In this document: in pieces, positions 1 to 7,473 of the stretch
Numbering within the stretch: the stretch's first letter is position 1
How the letters are laid out: each line of letters starts with the position of its first letter
Assembly (NCBI GenBank): GCA_964349355.1
Contig: CAYGFZ010000020.1
Span: forward strand, 1-32,361
Length of the DNA stretch: 32,361 bases
Reading direction: 5' to 3'
DNA from: JAUVXE01 sp964349355
Lineage (GTDB): Bacteria; Actinomycetota; Coriobacteriia; Anaerosomatales; SLCP01
The notes under the pieces: model-generated
What the model saw: only the letters and a program-made list of their open reading frames with translations
The model's database searches: none
Told to the model about the DNA's origin: nothing
Made by a program: the position numbers and the translations under genes

Positions 1-739
1 TGCCGTGGGGGACCTCCGTACCGAGCACGGAGTAGATGAGCTGCTTCTCCGCGCCCTGGGGGTAGCGCGTCGGGAGCACCAGGACCTCGACGTCGCCGCC
101 CGCATGCGCGCGCAAGGCGTCCGCGGCATCAAGCTTGTTGGCCTCCAGCCCGATGACCACACGCGAAGCGCCGACCATTCGCGAGATGGCACGCCCACCG
201 GCGATCACGCGCTGTGGGCGCTCGACCATCATGCGATGGTCGCACGTGAGATACGGCTCGCACTCGCAGCCGTTGAGGATCACGGTCGAGATATCCATGC
301 CTTTTGGGGGAGAGAGTTTGACCGCCGAGGGAAACGCCGCCCCGCCAAGACCGACGATGCCGGCGGCTCGCACGGTATCGCGATCGTTCTCGCCCCTCTC
401 GACAGGAAGGAAGCGATCGAAGGACTGCTCTTCATCGGGTGTCACCCGAACCGCGAGCACCCGGGCGCCGGATGCGAGGAGTACGTCTGTGACCTCAGCC
501 ACCTCACCGTCGACAGGCGAATGGATCGGAGCGCTGACCACCGCATCGACGTCACCTATGATCTGCCCGCGTATGACGCGGTCGCCCTTGGCAACCACCG
601 GAGAGCATGGTGCTCCAAGATGCTGCGACATCGGTAACGTGAGCAGCGCCCCCGTAGGCGCACGCTCGATCGGCATGGCCTGCGTGGCCGCCTTGCTGTC
701 GGGTGGATGTACCCCACCTTTGAACGCACGACTGAACAC
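1..739 (-). CDS. rnfC: RnfC, electron transport complex subunit C (N-terminal 246 residues, truncated by window edge)
   Basis: RnfC is the peripheral, NADH-side subunit of the Rnf complex, which couples ferredoxin:NAD+ electron transfer to Na+ or H+ translocation at the membrane. The visible part has the family's landmarks in order: FKGGVHPPDSK near residues 7-17, the biotinyl/lipoyl-like segment with QHLGAP and APIHSPVDGEV, GLGGAAFPSAVKL, NGCECEPYLTCDHRMM, and YPQGAEKQLIY close to the edge. The 4Fe-4S cysteine motifs would lie beyond the left edge. The start is a GTG at 739, directly after an in-frame TGA, with AAGGGG about 8 nt upstream. It lies 77 nt downstream of hydA on the same strand with no obvious terminator between, so it may be co-transcribed with the hydrogenase; the rest of an rnf operon probably follows outside the window. 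Confidence 0.93.
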   Translation of the reverse strand, partial: MFSRAFKGGVHPPDSKAATQAMPIERAPTGALLTLPMSQHLGAPCSPVVAKGDRVIRGQIIGDVDAVVSAPIHSPVDGEVAEVTDVLLASGARVLAVRVTPDEEQSFDRFLPVERGENDRDTVRAAGIVGLGGAAFPSAVKLSPPKGMDISTVILNGCECEPYLTCDHRMMVERPQRVIAGGRAISRMVGASRVVIGLEANKLDAADALRAHAGGDVEVLVLPTRYPQGAEKQLIYSVLGTEVPHG

Positions 740-816
740 TCAGCGATCCCCTTAGGCCCTATCCGGAACAACGGTATGAAAGTACGTATTCAACCCGATA
801 ACTCCGTATCCTGCAA

Positions 817-2079
817 TCAGTGAACGGAGCACGACAGGCAGGGATCGTATGCGCGAACCAGCCGCTCGATCGCGCCGAGGAACTCGGCGCGCGGGAGGTC
901 CGCCACTCCCGGAGCGAAAGCGCGCATGTCAGCCTCGAGGTTTGCGAGGTTTTGGGACGTCGGAGTGATCACGTCGCCGGCAACGATGAAACCGTCATCG
1001 TCGACCGTGTAGCCGTGGTACAGCGTACCGCGGGGCGCCTCGGTGGCCCCGGCGCCCTCCCCGCTCTTGACGGCGAACTCGACGGGCGCAGACGTCGAGC
1101 CCATCTCGAGCAGCCGCTCGATGTAGCCCGCACACCGCTCGGCCGCATCGATCAACTCCACGGCCTGGCACAGGTTGTTCAGGAAGGTGTTCCGACTTCC
1201 CGCGGGCATCCCCGCAACGCTCAGCGCGTTTCGTGCCTTCTGGCCGAGCAGGTCTGCAGAATGATTGACCCTCGCCAGGGAGCCGACCATGAAGGTCCGG
1301 CCATCGACAGTGGAGTGCTTGGCGTTGCTGTGGCCTACGATCTGTTCTGAGATGATCGAGGCATAATCGGCGACCGGTTTGCGCCAACCACCGTCGAGCG
1401 CAGTGATATCGCCGTCGTAGATCGCATAGTCATCGTCAGCGGTGAGCGCAAGCATCTCACCCGCCCCTTGAAACTCGAACTCATCGAACGAGGCGAAGAG
1501 TTCGGTAGTTGCGACCGCATCGCCGACGGCATCGAGCAGACGTAGGCGGAAGGCAGACAGGCTCGCAGCAGCCGGTTCGGACGTGAAGCCCCCGACGACC
1601 GCGGTCACGGGGTGGATCGGTCGGCCTCCGACGATCGTCGTCAGTTCGTTGCCGAGCTTCTTGATCCGCAGTGCCCGTTCGACGATCTCCGGGTGCGTGT
1701 CGGCCAGCGGAAACACGCTCGGAAGCCCGACGTAATCGGGGGCGGCGAACAGGTACAGATGGGTAGCGTGATTCTGGAGGTAGGAGCCGTAGACCAGCAG
1801 CTTTCGCAGAAGGACCGTCCGCTCCGTGACCTCGACGCCAAGAGCGTTCTCAAGTGCCTTGATCGCAGTGAGCGCATGGTTGGGTGAGCAGATCCCGCAG
1901 ATTCTGCTCGTGATGAGCGGGATCTCGTCGAACCTGCGGCCCACGACCATAGACTCGAAGAAACGGGCGGGCTCGACGATGTCCATGCGGATGTCGCGCA
2001 CCACACCATCGGCGACATCGACGGAGATGGCGCCATGGCCCTCGATGCGGGCGACGTGCTCGACGGTCAACGTGCTCAT
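817..2079 (-). CDS. hydA: Group 3b-type [NiFe] hydrogenase large (alpha) subunit
   Basis: Catalytic subunit of a soluble bidirectional hydrogenase of the HydBGDA (sulfhydrogenase) type, holding the NiFe(CN)2CO site. The 420-residue protein has the N-terminal L1 motif RICGIC (C61, C64) and the C-terminal L2 motif DPCLSC (C414, C417). The reading frame ends immediately after S-V-H, that is at the His where the maturation protease normally cuts, so there is no C-terminal propeptide. The start is the ATG at 2079: it overlaps the hydD stop as ATGA and has GAGGAAGGG 8 nt upstream. An in-frame GTG at 2088 is too close to that ribosome binding site. It is last of four coupled genes, before rnfC. The family call is firm; NAD versus NADP preference cannot be read here. 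Confidence 0.95.
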   Translation of the reverse strand: MSTLTVEHVARIEGHGAISVDVADGVVRDIRMDIVEPARFFESMVVGRRFDEIPLITSRICGICSPNHALTAIKALENALGVEVTERTVLLRKLLVYGSYLQNHATHLYLFAAPDYVGLPSVFPLADTHPEIVERALRIKKLGNELTTIVGGRPIHPVTAVVGGFTSEPAAASLSAFRLRLLDAVGDAVATTELFASFDEFEFQGAGEMLALTADDDYAIYDGDITALDGGWRKPVADYASIISEQIVGHSNAKHSTVDGRTFMVGSLARVNHSADLLGQKARNALSVAGMPAGSRNTFLNNLCQAVELIDAAERCAGYIERLLEMGSTSAPVEFAVKSGEGAGATEAPRGTLYHGYTVDDDGFIVAGDVITPTSQNLANLEADMRAFAPGVADLPRAEFLGAIERLVRAYDPCLSCSVH

Positions 2080-2825
2080 CTGACGCACCCTTCCTCGAGA
2101 GTGTTATAGAGCGACAGGCGACGCGAGAACTCCTCGGTGGACACGCCTCGCGTAGCAAGGAGTTCGAAGGCTGCGTCGAGGTTGGCATCGGCGGCGATCC
2201 CACGGCAACCCGTGCACGCGCGGCCGAGGGACACACACTTCGCTGCACACCCGGTCCGGGTCACAAGGCCGAGGCAGACCTCACCGCGATCGTGGAAGCA
2301 GATGTTCTCCTTCGTCTTACAGATCGCGCACAGCGGTTCTTCGGGAATGCGTCCGGAAAGACCCTGGAGGGCGCGGGAGAGCACACGCAGGAACTCGCCG
2401 GTATCCATCGGGCATCCGGGAACACGGTAGTCAACGTCGATGACGGCCGTAACGGGCATCGGAGTGATGCGGCCGTAAGCTACCTCGATGCTGCCCTTTC
2501 CGTACACGCATCCGTATCGCTCGGCGAGATCACCCCCCGATGCGATCGCTGGAATGCCACCCGTGGTGGCGCATGAGCCGATCGCGATGACAGCGCTCGC
2601 AGTGCCACGCAGCCGCTTGAGCGTCTCGATGTGCTCCTCAGTCGTCACGGCACCTTCGACAATGGCGACGTCGTACTCGTCAGGCATGTGGCCGGACGAC
2701 GCGAGTTGCCAGTAGACGAGATCGATGAGCCCGAGGACATCGAGCAGGTGGTCCTCTATGTTCGTCATCTGTACCTGACAGCCGAAATCGCTCGCCAGGC
2801 CGACGACCACTACACGCGGGGCCAT
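2076..2825 (-). CDS. hydD: Group 3b-type [NiFe] hydrogenase small (delta) subunit
   Basis: Electron-transfer subunit that wires the NiFe site to the flavin subunit through Fe-S clusters. The 249-residue protein has no Tat signal, fitting a cytoplasmic enzyme. The proximal-cluster region reads S-D-F-G-C: Asp13 stands where the first Cys of CxxC is expected, and Cys16 is kept. C85 (GSCATTGG) and C138 (VPGCPMD) supply the other proximal-type positions. A Cys-rich C-terminal block, C166, C169, C176, C184, C193, C197, C204 and C207, ending CTGCRG, resembles the two further 4Fe-4S clusters of HydD/HyhD-type subunits. The ATG directly follows the hydG stop (TAGATG), and the TGA overlaps the hydA start. 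The Asp substitution was confirmed at codon level (GAT). Confidence 0.94.
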   Translation of the reverse strand: MAPRVVVVGLASDFGCQVQMTNIEDHLLDVLGLIDLVYWQLASSGHMPDEYDVAIVEGAVTTEEHIETLKRLRGTASAVIAIGSCATTGGIPAIASGGDLAERYGCVYGKGSIEVAYGRITPMPVTAVIDVDYRVPGCPMDTGEFLRVLSRALQGLSGRIPEEPLCAICKTKENICFHDRGEVCLGLVTRTGCAAKCVSLGRACTGCRGIAADANLDAAFELLATRGVSTEEFSRRLSLYNTLEEGCVR

Positions 2826-3683
2826 CTAGATCGCCTCCTGAAGGTTCATGGCTTCCCAGTAGTTGAAGACCGGGCCGTCGATGCAGGCGTACTGGTGGCC
2901 GACGCCACAGTGCCCGCACTTACCGATCCCGCACTTCATGCGCCGCTCGAAACTGACGTAGATCCTATCGGCGTCCATCTCCTTCTTGCGCATCTCGTCG
3001 ATGACGTACCGGTACATGACCGGTGGCCCACAGATCGCACCGAAGGTCCGCATGGGGTCGACATCGATGCGGTCGAAGAGTCTGGTCACCAGGCCGACCT
3101 CGTCATCCCACGATTCGTCAGGGTGATCGACGGTCAAGATCAGGTCGAAATCATCACGGTGCTTCCACATGTCGAACTGCTGACGGAAGAGTATCTCGGC
3201 CGGGTTCTTGGCACCGTAGAGGATCGTCACCTTGCCGAAATCGTGACGATCATCGTGGATATGGTTGATGAGGCTCTTGAGCGGAGCGATGCCCAGCCCT
3301 CCGGCCACAAGCAAGACATCGTGACCTTTCATCTGTGAGAAGGGGAATCCACGCCCGAACGGCCCGCGAATCCCAACGGTGTCGCCACACTGCTTCTTGT
3401 GCAGTGCTCCGGTCACATCACCCGCGTTACGGACGCACAGCTCGATGAAGCCTTGCTTGCTGGGGGCCGAGGAGATCGAGATCGGCGCTTCGCCGACGCC
3501 GAAGATCGAAAGCTCCACGAACTGTCCCGCGTCGAACTTGAACGCAGTACGGACATCCTCGTCGATGAGCCTGAGTTCGAACAGCCTTTCGTTGTCGGTC
3601 AGGTCGCTGATCGAGGTGATCCGGGCAGGCCAGGGCCGATACGGGTTCGCCTCAAGCTCGCGATAGGTCGTTGATGCACTCAT
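2826..3683 (-). CDS. hydG: Hydrogenase FAD/NAD(P)-binding gamma subunit
   Basis: Flavin reductase module of the soluble hydrogenase; it passes electrons between the Fe-S chain and NAD(P)(H). At 285 residues it matches HydG/HyhG and the dihydroorotate dehydrogenase electron-transfer subunit (PyrK) family. FAD-binding barrel residues include PISISSAP (67-74). The NAD-binding half has VAGGLGIAPLKS (126-137) and GPPVMYR (219-225). A C-terminal [2Fe-2S] motif C251-x4-C256-x2-C259-x7-C267 follows. It overlaps hydB by 4 nt (ATGA) and abuts hydD, so translation is probably coupled. Its place between the B and D genes supports the hydrogenase role over a free-standing ferredoxin-NADP reductase. Confidence 0.94.
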   Translation of the reverse strand: MSASTTYRELEANPYRPWPARITSISDLTDNERLFELRLIDEDVRTAFKFDAGQFVELSIFGVGEAPISISSAPSKQGFIELCVRNAGDVTGALHKKQCGDTVGIRGPFGRGFPFSQMKGHDVLLVAGGLGIAPLKSLINHIHDDRHDFGKVTILYGAKNPAEILFRQQFDMWKHRDDFDLILTVDHPDESWDDEVGLVTRLFDRIDVDPMRTFGAICGPPVMYRYVIDEMRKKEMDADRIYVSFERRMKCGIGKCGHCGVGHQYACIDGPVFNYWEAMNLQEAI

Positions 3684-4705
3684 CGCGCATCAGCCCCCTT
3701 CACAAGTGCGGTCACAACCTCGCGAGGGCTGATGCCGGCGAGGCATGCTCGTGCGCAGCGCCCGCACCCCACGCACAGCACGCGCTCGAACTTCGACAGA
3801 TATCCCCACTGCTTGTGGTAGTAGCGGTACTTCACGCGGCTCGCGCGCGACTCCCGAAACGTCTGTCCATGAGCGACTGCGGAGAACTCGCTGAACTGGC
3901 ACGAGTCCCAGACTCGCATGCGGATCCCCGAACGCTGGTCAGGCTCGAGGTCGTCACGCACGTCGAAGCAGTAACATGTGGGGCAGACCATCGAGCACGC
4001 CCCGCAACTCAGGCACCGCTCCCCGAGCTCGTCCCAGACGGGATCGTCGAACTTGGCGTCGAGGAGGAGGGGCAGCTGCGACGTGTCGAGCTCCCCGGCG
4101 AAACCTCCCTTGAACGCCGCTACAGCCTGCTGGAACTCCACCGTATCTGCATCGATGATCTCACGCGTGACGACGTGGCGGTCGAGCAACTCCGCTCCCT
4201 TGACCGAGCGCACCGACACGAAGAACCGGTCGCCCAGGTCGGTCAGGAAGATGTCGAACCCCCAGTGCGCCTCGTCAGTACCCCATGCGTTGCAGAAGCA
4301 CGCCTCGTCAGGGGTACATGAGACGCCTACGACAAGCGTGGCGTCTCGGCGTGCCTTATAGTACGGATCCTCGTAGTCCCCGAGAAAGACGTTGTCCATC
4401 AACAGCATCGCGTTGATGTCGCACGGATGCAGTCCGAAAAGTACTCGCGGCTGCGCGAACACATCGTCCTCGGCGACCTCGTTGTCCGCCACACGGAATC
4501 GCATCATCGGCTCTTCAGGAGGCAGGAAGACCTTCTTCGGCGGAAGCAACGTCGCATCGTGATCGAGACGAAGGTCCTGCGGGTCCTCGATCACAGCGAA
4601 CGTGAACCGGTCCCCTTTGGCCACAGGGCCGACCACCTCGTACTCAGTTGCAAGACCCCGCACAAGGTCGCCAAGGCGCGCCTTGTCCATTACACGAAAG
4701 AACAT
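3680..4705 (-). CDS. hydB: Hydrogenase 4Fe-4S dicluster beta subunit
   Basis: Fe-S subunit of the HydBGDA complex, homologous to the HydB/HyhB (anaerobic sulfite reductase A-like) family. The 341-residue protein ends in two 4Fe-4S binding motifs: C231-x2-C234-x2-C237-x3-C241-P and C311-x2-C314-x2-C317-x3-C321. Additional cysteines cluster at 130-138 (SCTPDEACFC) and 95 (HPCDI), which recur in this family. It is the first gene of the operon; GGGGG lies about 8 nt before the ATG. A 94-nt gap separates it from ndk upstream. Together with the next three genes it predicts a complete cytoplasmic heterotetrameric NAD(P)-linked hydrogenase, which could evolve H2 from NAD(P)H or feed H2 electrons to the NAD pool near Rnf. 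Confidence 0.92.
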   Translation of the reverse strand: MFFRVMDKARLGDLVRGLATEYEVVGPVAKGDRFTFAVIEDPQDLRLDHDATLLPPKKVFLPPEEPMMRFRVADNEVAEDDVFAQPRVLFGLHPCDINAMLLMDNVFLGDYEDPYYKARRDATLVVGVSCTPDEACFCNAWGTDEAHWGFDIFLTDLGDRFFVSVRSVKGAELLDRHVVTREIIDADTVEFQQAVAAFKGGFAGELDTSQLPLLLDAKFDDPVWDELGERCLSCGACSMVCPTCYCFDVRDDLEPDQRSGIRMRVWDSCQFSEFSAVAHGQTFRESRASRVKYRYYHKQWGYLSKFERVLCVGCGRCARACLAGISPREVVTALVKGADAR

Positions 4706-4770
4706 GCGAATACCCCCATACTCCCGGCAGAGTAGAAACCCCGGACACCGGCCGGAGCCGAAGCGTGATC

Positions 4771-4791
4771 GCCAGGGGTATCGCCCCCGGC
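4771..4791 (-). terminator. Hairpin downstream of ndk, minus-strand specific pairing
   Basis: On the minus strand GCCGGGGG and CCCCTGGC pair across a 5-nt loop, forming an 8-bp stem with one G-U pair; the same stem would have an A-C mismatch in plus-strand RNA. It begins 9 nt after the ndk stop. There is no U tract, so it may be a weak or factor-assisted terminator, or partial attenuation before hydB. Confidence 0.4.
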
Positions 4792-4799
4792 TGGATCGT

Positions 4800-5204
4800 C
4801 TAGCCCCCGAAAAAGATCGCTATCTCGCGCTCGGCCGACTCGGGTGAGTCAGAGCCGTGCATGATGTTCGCGTCCAGCGTGAGACCAAAATCCCCACGGA
4901 TCGTACCCGGAGCCGCATCTCGCGGATTCGTCGCACCCATGAGTTTGCGGCAGACCACGACGGCCTCCGGACCGCGAAGAACCATCTTCACGACCGGTCC
5001 CGAGGTGATGTAGGCAACGAGCCCCCCGTAGAACGGCTTGCCCTCATGCTCGGCATAGTTGGCTGCAGCTTGCTCAGGCGTGACCATGCCGAACTCCATG
5101 CGCTCGACGGTCAGGCCGGTGGCCTCGAACCGTGCCACGATCGAGCCGATCAGCCCGCGTTCGACGGCATCGGGCTTGATCATGATGTAGGTGCTCTGAT
5201 TCAC
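4800..5204 (-). CDS. ndk: Nucleoside diphosphate kinase
   Basis: Transfers the gamma phosphate of ATP to NDPs through a phosphohistidine, balancing NTP and dNTP pools in the cytoplasm. The 134-residue length is standard. It opens with YIMIKPDAVERGLIG, has the GATNPRDAAPGTIRGDFG stretch, and carries the active-site NIMHGSDS with the catalytic His. The start is a GTG (GTG AAT CAG) with AAGGA five nt upstream. It stands between the TPR gene and the hydB operon on the same strand, with a hairpin on each side, so it is probably an independent housekeeping unit. Confidence 0.97.
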   Translation of the reverse strand: MNQSTYIMIKPDAVERGLIGSIVARFEATGLTVERMEFGMVTPEQAAANYAEHEGKPFYGGLVAYITSGPVVKMVLRGPEAVVVCRKLMGATNPRDAAPGTIRGDFGLTLDANIMHGSDSPESAEREIAIFFGG

Positions 5205-5227
5205 GCTCGTCCTTCCCTCGTCCCATG

Positions 5228-5246
5228 GACCCGCGCTGCGCGGGTC
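5228..5246 (-). terminator. Perfect GC-rich hairpin between TPR gene and ndk
   Basis: GACCCGCGC and GCGCGGGTC are perfect complements around a single base, giving a stem of at least 7 bp with a short loop. It lies 37 nt after the stop of the TPR gene and just before the ndk ribosome binding site. No U tract follows in the minus direction, so terminator function is only probable. Confidence 0.4.
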
Positions 5247-5282
5247 TTCTGACCGCTTACACGACTGGCACGGAAGTATGCC

Positions 5283-6608
5283 TCATGATCCGCCACCCGT
5301 CGACCTCCAGTCGTTCTCGACACCGGTGACTCTCCAGCCGACACCCTCTCGCATGAGTGTGATCTCGTAGGCTAAAGGCCCCCCGCTCTCGGGTGTAACG
5401 GTCACCGACACCCTCGACGTCCGGGGCGAGCGATCAATCTCACCGATGACGTACTCCTTCATCGGCGGGAGCTTCGCCATCTCCTTGTCGATATCTGCAG
5501 AGGGAACCGCGACCCAGTAGTTGGCGACCGGTCGTCCCTCGGCCCGTGCATCGAGCATTCCCGACACCGTCATCTGTTGAGTCGGATAGCCCAGACCGGT
5601 CAGGAACGCACCGGTAAAAGCACCAGCCACGAGTACGACTACCAGCAAGATCACCCCGACGGCAGCCCACGGTCCGCGCTCGGCCCGCTCGGCCCGCTCG
5701 GCGGAGCGACCCCGGTCCTTCATCTCCTGATCGGTCATCGCGAAGAAGGCACTCACATCATCGCCCTCGGAGTCCGGACCCCCGGGCAAAGGCATCGCTG
5801 CGCTGGCAGCAGAGAACGGGTCCCCGAAAACCTCCCCGGGAACGCCGGGGCTCTCCGCGACCACCGGCGGCATCTCGCCGGTACTCCACCCCTCGACGAC
5901 CTCACGCTCCTGCGGAGTCCGCAAAACCTCCTGGCTTGCTACGTATGCCCTGCGCGCAGAGGGCGCCAAATCGTGTCCGTGCAGACCGGTCGCCTTCTCA
6001 AAGGCCTTCACCGCATCATCGTGACACCCGATGACGTGATAGGCCATGCCGAGGTTGGCCAGCGCACGACCACGCCCCGTATAGGTATCGAATCCGAGTG
6101 CAGCCCTGTACGCCTCGACTGCGTCGGTAGCACGATCCATCCGCATGAAGCACAGTCCGAGGTTGTTCAGTGCTTTGCCGGGATCGGGATTGTCCCCGTC
6201 GAGCGCGGCCTGTCGATAGGCCATCGCAGCCTGCTCGACCTTCCCCATCTCGAACAGTGCTCCACCTTTGCCCTGAAGCGCCCGGTACTGACCCTCGTAG
6301 TGTGGATTCTCCAGTGCCGCATCGTAGGCCTCGACCGCCTCGGCGTACTCCCCGAGAGCCACCCGCGCCGCGGCCAGGTTGCACTGGACCGCAGAGTGTT
6401 TGTCGTAGGATTCATCTGCCAGCGCATGCTTGTAGACGGTGACCGCGTCAGCGTACCTGCGAAGTTTCACGAATGAGTTGCCGGCCATATGGTACGCCGG
6501 GCCACTCCCCTCGCCTCGCCCGGCCGCCTCGAGGAATGCCTTCGCTGCGACGCGGTAGTCCTTCGCGTCGTACGCCTGGCGACCTTCCTCGAAACGTGTC
6601 TGATCCAC
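5283..6608 (-). CDS. TPR-repeat protein with one transmembrane segment
   Basis: A 441-residue protein of unknown specific role. Residues about 3-210 form tandem tetratricopeptide repeats (for example GQYRALQGKGGALFEMGKVEQA and KALNNLGLCFMRM segments, each about 35 residues), a scaffold for protein-protein contacts. A Pro/Gly-rich acidic linker (about 240-285) and a short charged RSAERAERAER run precede a single hydrophobic helix at about 314-338. A small C-terminal domain of about 100 residues, apparently outside the membrane, follows. The topology suggests cytoplasmic TPRs anchored to the membrane. The start is a GTG 13 nt after the cyclophilin stop, so the two form an operon; the ribosome binding site is weak. 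No enzyme motif is visible. Confidence 0.85.
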   Translation of the reverse strand: MDQTRFEEGRQAYDAKDYRVAAKAFLEAAGRGEGSGPAYHMAGNSFVKLRRYADAVTVYKHALADESYDKHSAVQCNLAAARVALGEYAEAVEAYDAALENPHYEGQYRALQGKGGALFEMGKVEQAAMAYRQAALDGDNPDPGKALNNLGLCFMRMDRATDAVEAYRAALGFDTYTGRGRALANLGMAYHVIGCHDDAVKAFEKATGLHGHDLAPSARRAYVASQEVLRTPQEREVVEGWSTGEMPPVVAESPGVPGEVFGDPFSAASAAMPLPGGPDSEGDDVSAFFAMTDQEMKDRGRSAERAERAERGPWAAVGVILLVVVLVAGAFTGAFLTGLGYPTQQMTVSGMLDARAEGRPVANYWVAVPSADIDKEMAKLPPMKEYVIGEIDRSPRTSRVSVTVTPESGGPLAYEITLMREGVGWRVTGVENDWRSTGGGS

Positions 6609-6621
6609 GATGGTCCCCGCG

Positions 6622-7272
6622 CTACTCTGAGCGCTCGATAGAGACCGACTCCATCACGTCGCCGACAGCGATCGAGTGAACGATATCCAGACCCTCGATC
6701 ACTTGACCGAACACGGTGTAGTCGCCGTCAAGGAACGGCTGCGGCCCCAGGCAGATGTAGAACTGCGAACCAGCGGAGTCGGGGTTCTGGGAGCGAGCCA
6801 TCGCGATCGTGCCATCGAGATGCTTGCGGTCATTGAACTCGGCTCCCAGTTGGTAGCCGGGTCCGCCGGTGCCGACCATCGGGTCATCGGTCTTTGAGAG
6901 CGGATCGCCACCCTGGATCACGAAGCCGGGCTCGACGCGGTGGAACTTGGTACCGTCGTAGAAGCCGCCGTCGGCAAGCTCGATGAAGGAGGCGACGTGG
7001 TTCGGCGCATCATCGAAGAAAAACTCGAACTTGATGACGCCCTTGGACGTCTCGATCACCGCGACCTCTGTCCCGGCCGGCTCGTAGGTAGCTGTATGCA
7101 TGGGCTCCTCCTCTAAGGTTGGCATCTCGGTATCCGTTTCGCCCTCTGTGTCAACGGAGTTGTCCGGGGTTACGGGGGGGATCCGCTCTCCGCCACAGCC
7201 CGGAAGAGCCACAACGGCTCCCGCAAGAGCGACAGTCAGTACGAGCGCGATCAGGACTGTGGGGATGCGCAT
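6622..7272 (-). CDS. Peptidyl-prolyl cis-trans isomerase, cyclophilin-type lipoprotein
   Basis: Predicted extracytoplasmic folding catalyst. The N terminus is a lipoprotein signal: charged start, hydrophobic core (residues 5-22) and lipobox L-P-G-C with Cys26 as the lipidated residue. A Thr/Glu/Pro-rich spacer (about 30-65) precedes the cyclophilin domain (about 68-216). That domain has FHRVEPGFVIQGGDP, with the catalytic Arg, and GSQFYICLG and LDGDYTVFGQV, the usual active-site strands. Full length for a bacterial single-domain cyclophilin. GGAGGAG lies about 11 nt before the ATG. It heads the minus-strand pair with the TPR gene and is divergent from the EF-G-like gene, leaving about 200 nt of shared promoter region. 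Confidence 0.94.
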   Translation of the reverse strand: MRIPTVLIALVLTVALAGAVVALPGCGGERIPPVTPDNSVDTEGETDTEMPTLEEEPMHTATYEPAGTEVAVIETSKGVIKFEFFFDDAPNHVASFIELADGGFYDGTKFHRVEPGFVIQGGDPLSKTDDPMVGTGGPGYQLGAEFNDRKHLDGTIAMARSQNPDSAGSQFYICLGPQPFLDGDYTVFGQVIEGLDIVHSIAVGDVMESVSIERSE

Positions 7273-7473
7273 CTCGAGGTGAGCTCCTCCCTATACGCGG
7301 TCGCGGCATGATGCCGATCGACCGGGGTCTACGGACAGTTCCGCATTCTATCAGTCTTGCAGACCGAGGGGGATAAAGAGGTATGCTGTGCCCAGGGATG
7401 CCACCGCCCGATCAGGCGGCAGATACACCAGGATTCTCGTTCCGCGAAACGCACGTTCAAGGAGGAGATGCAC

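Noticed and set aside
5..755. Plus-strand open frames over the left edge
   Set aside because: They are antisense to rnfC, whose minus-strand frame shows continuous RnfC motifs.
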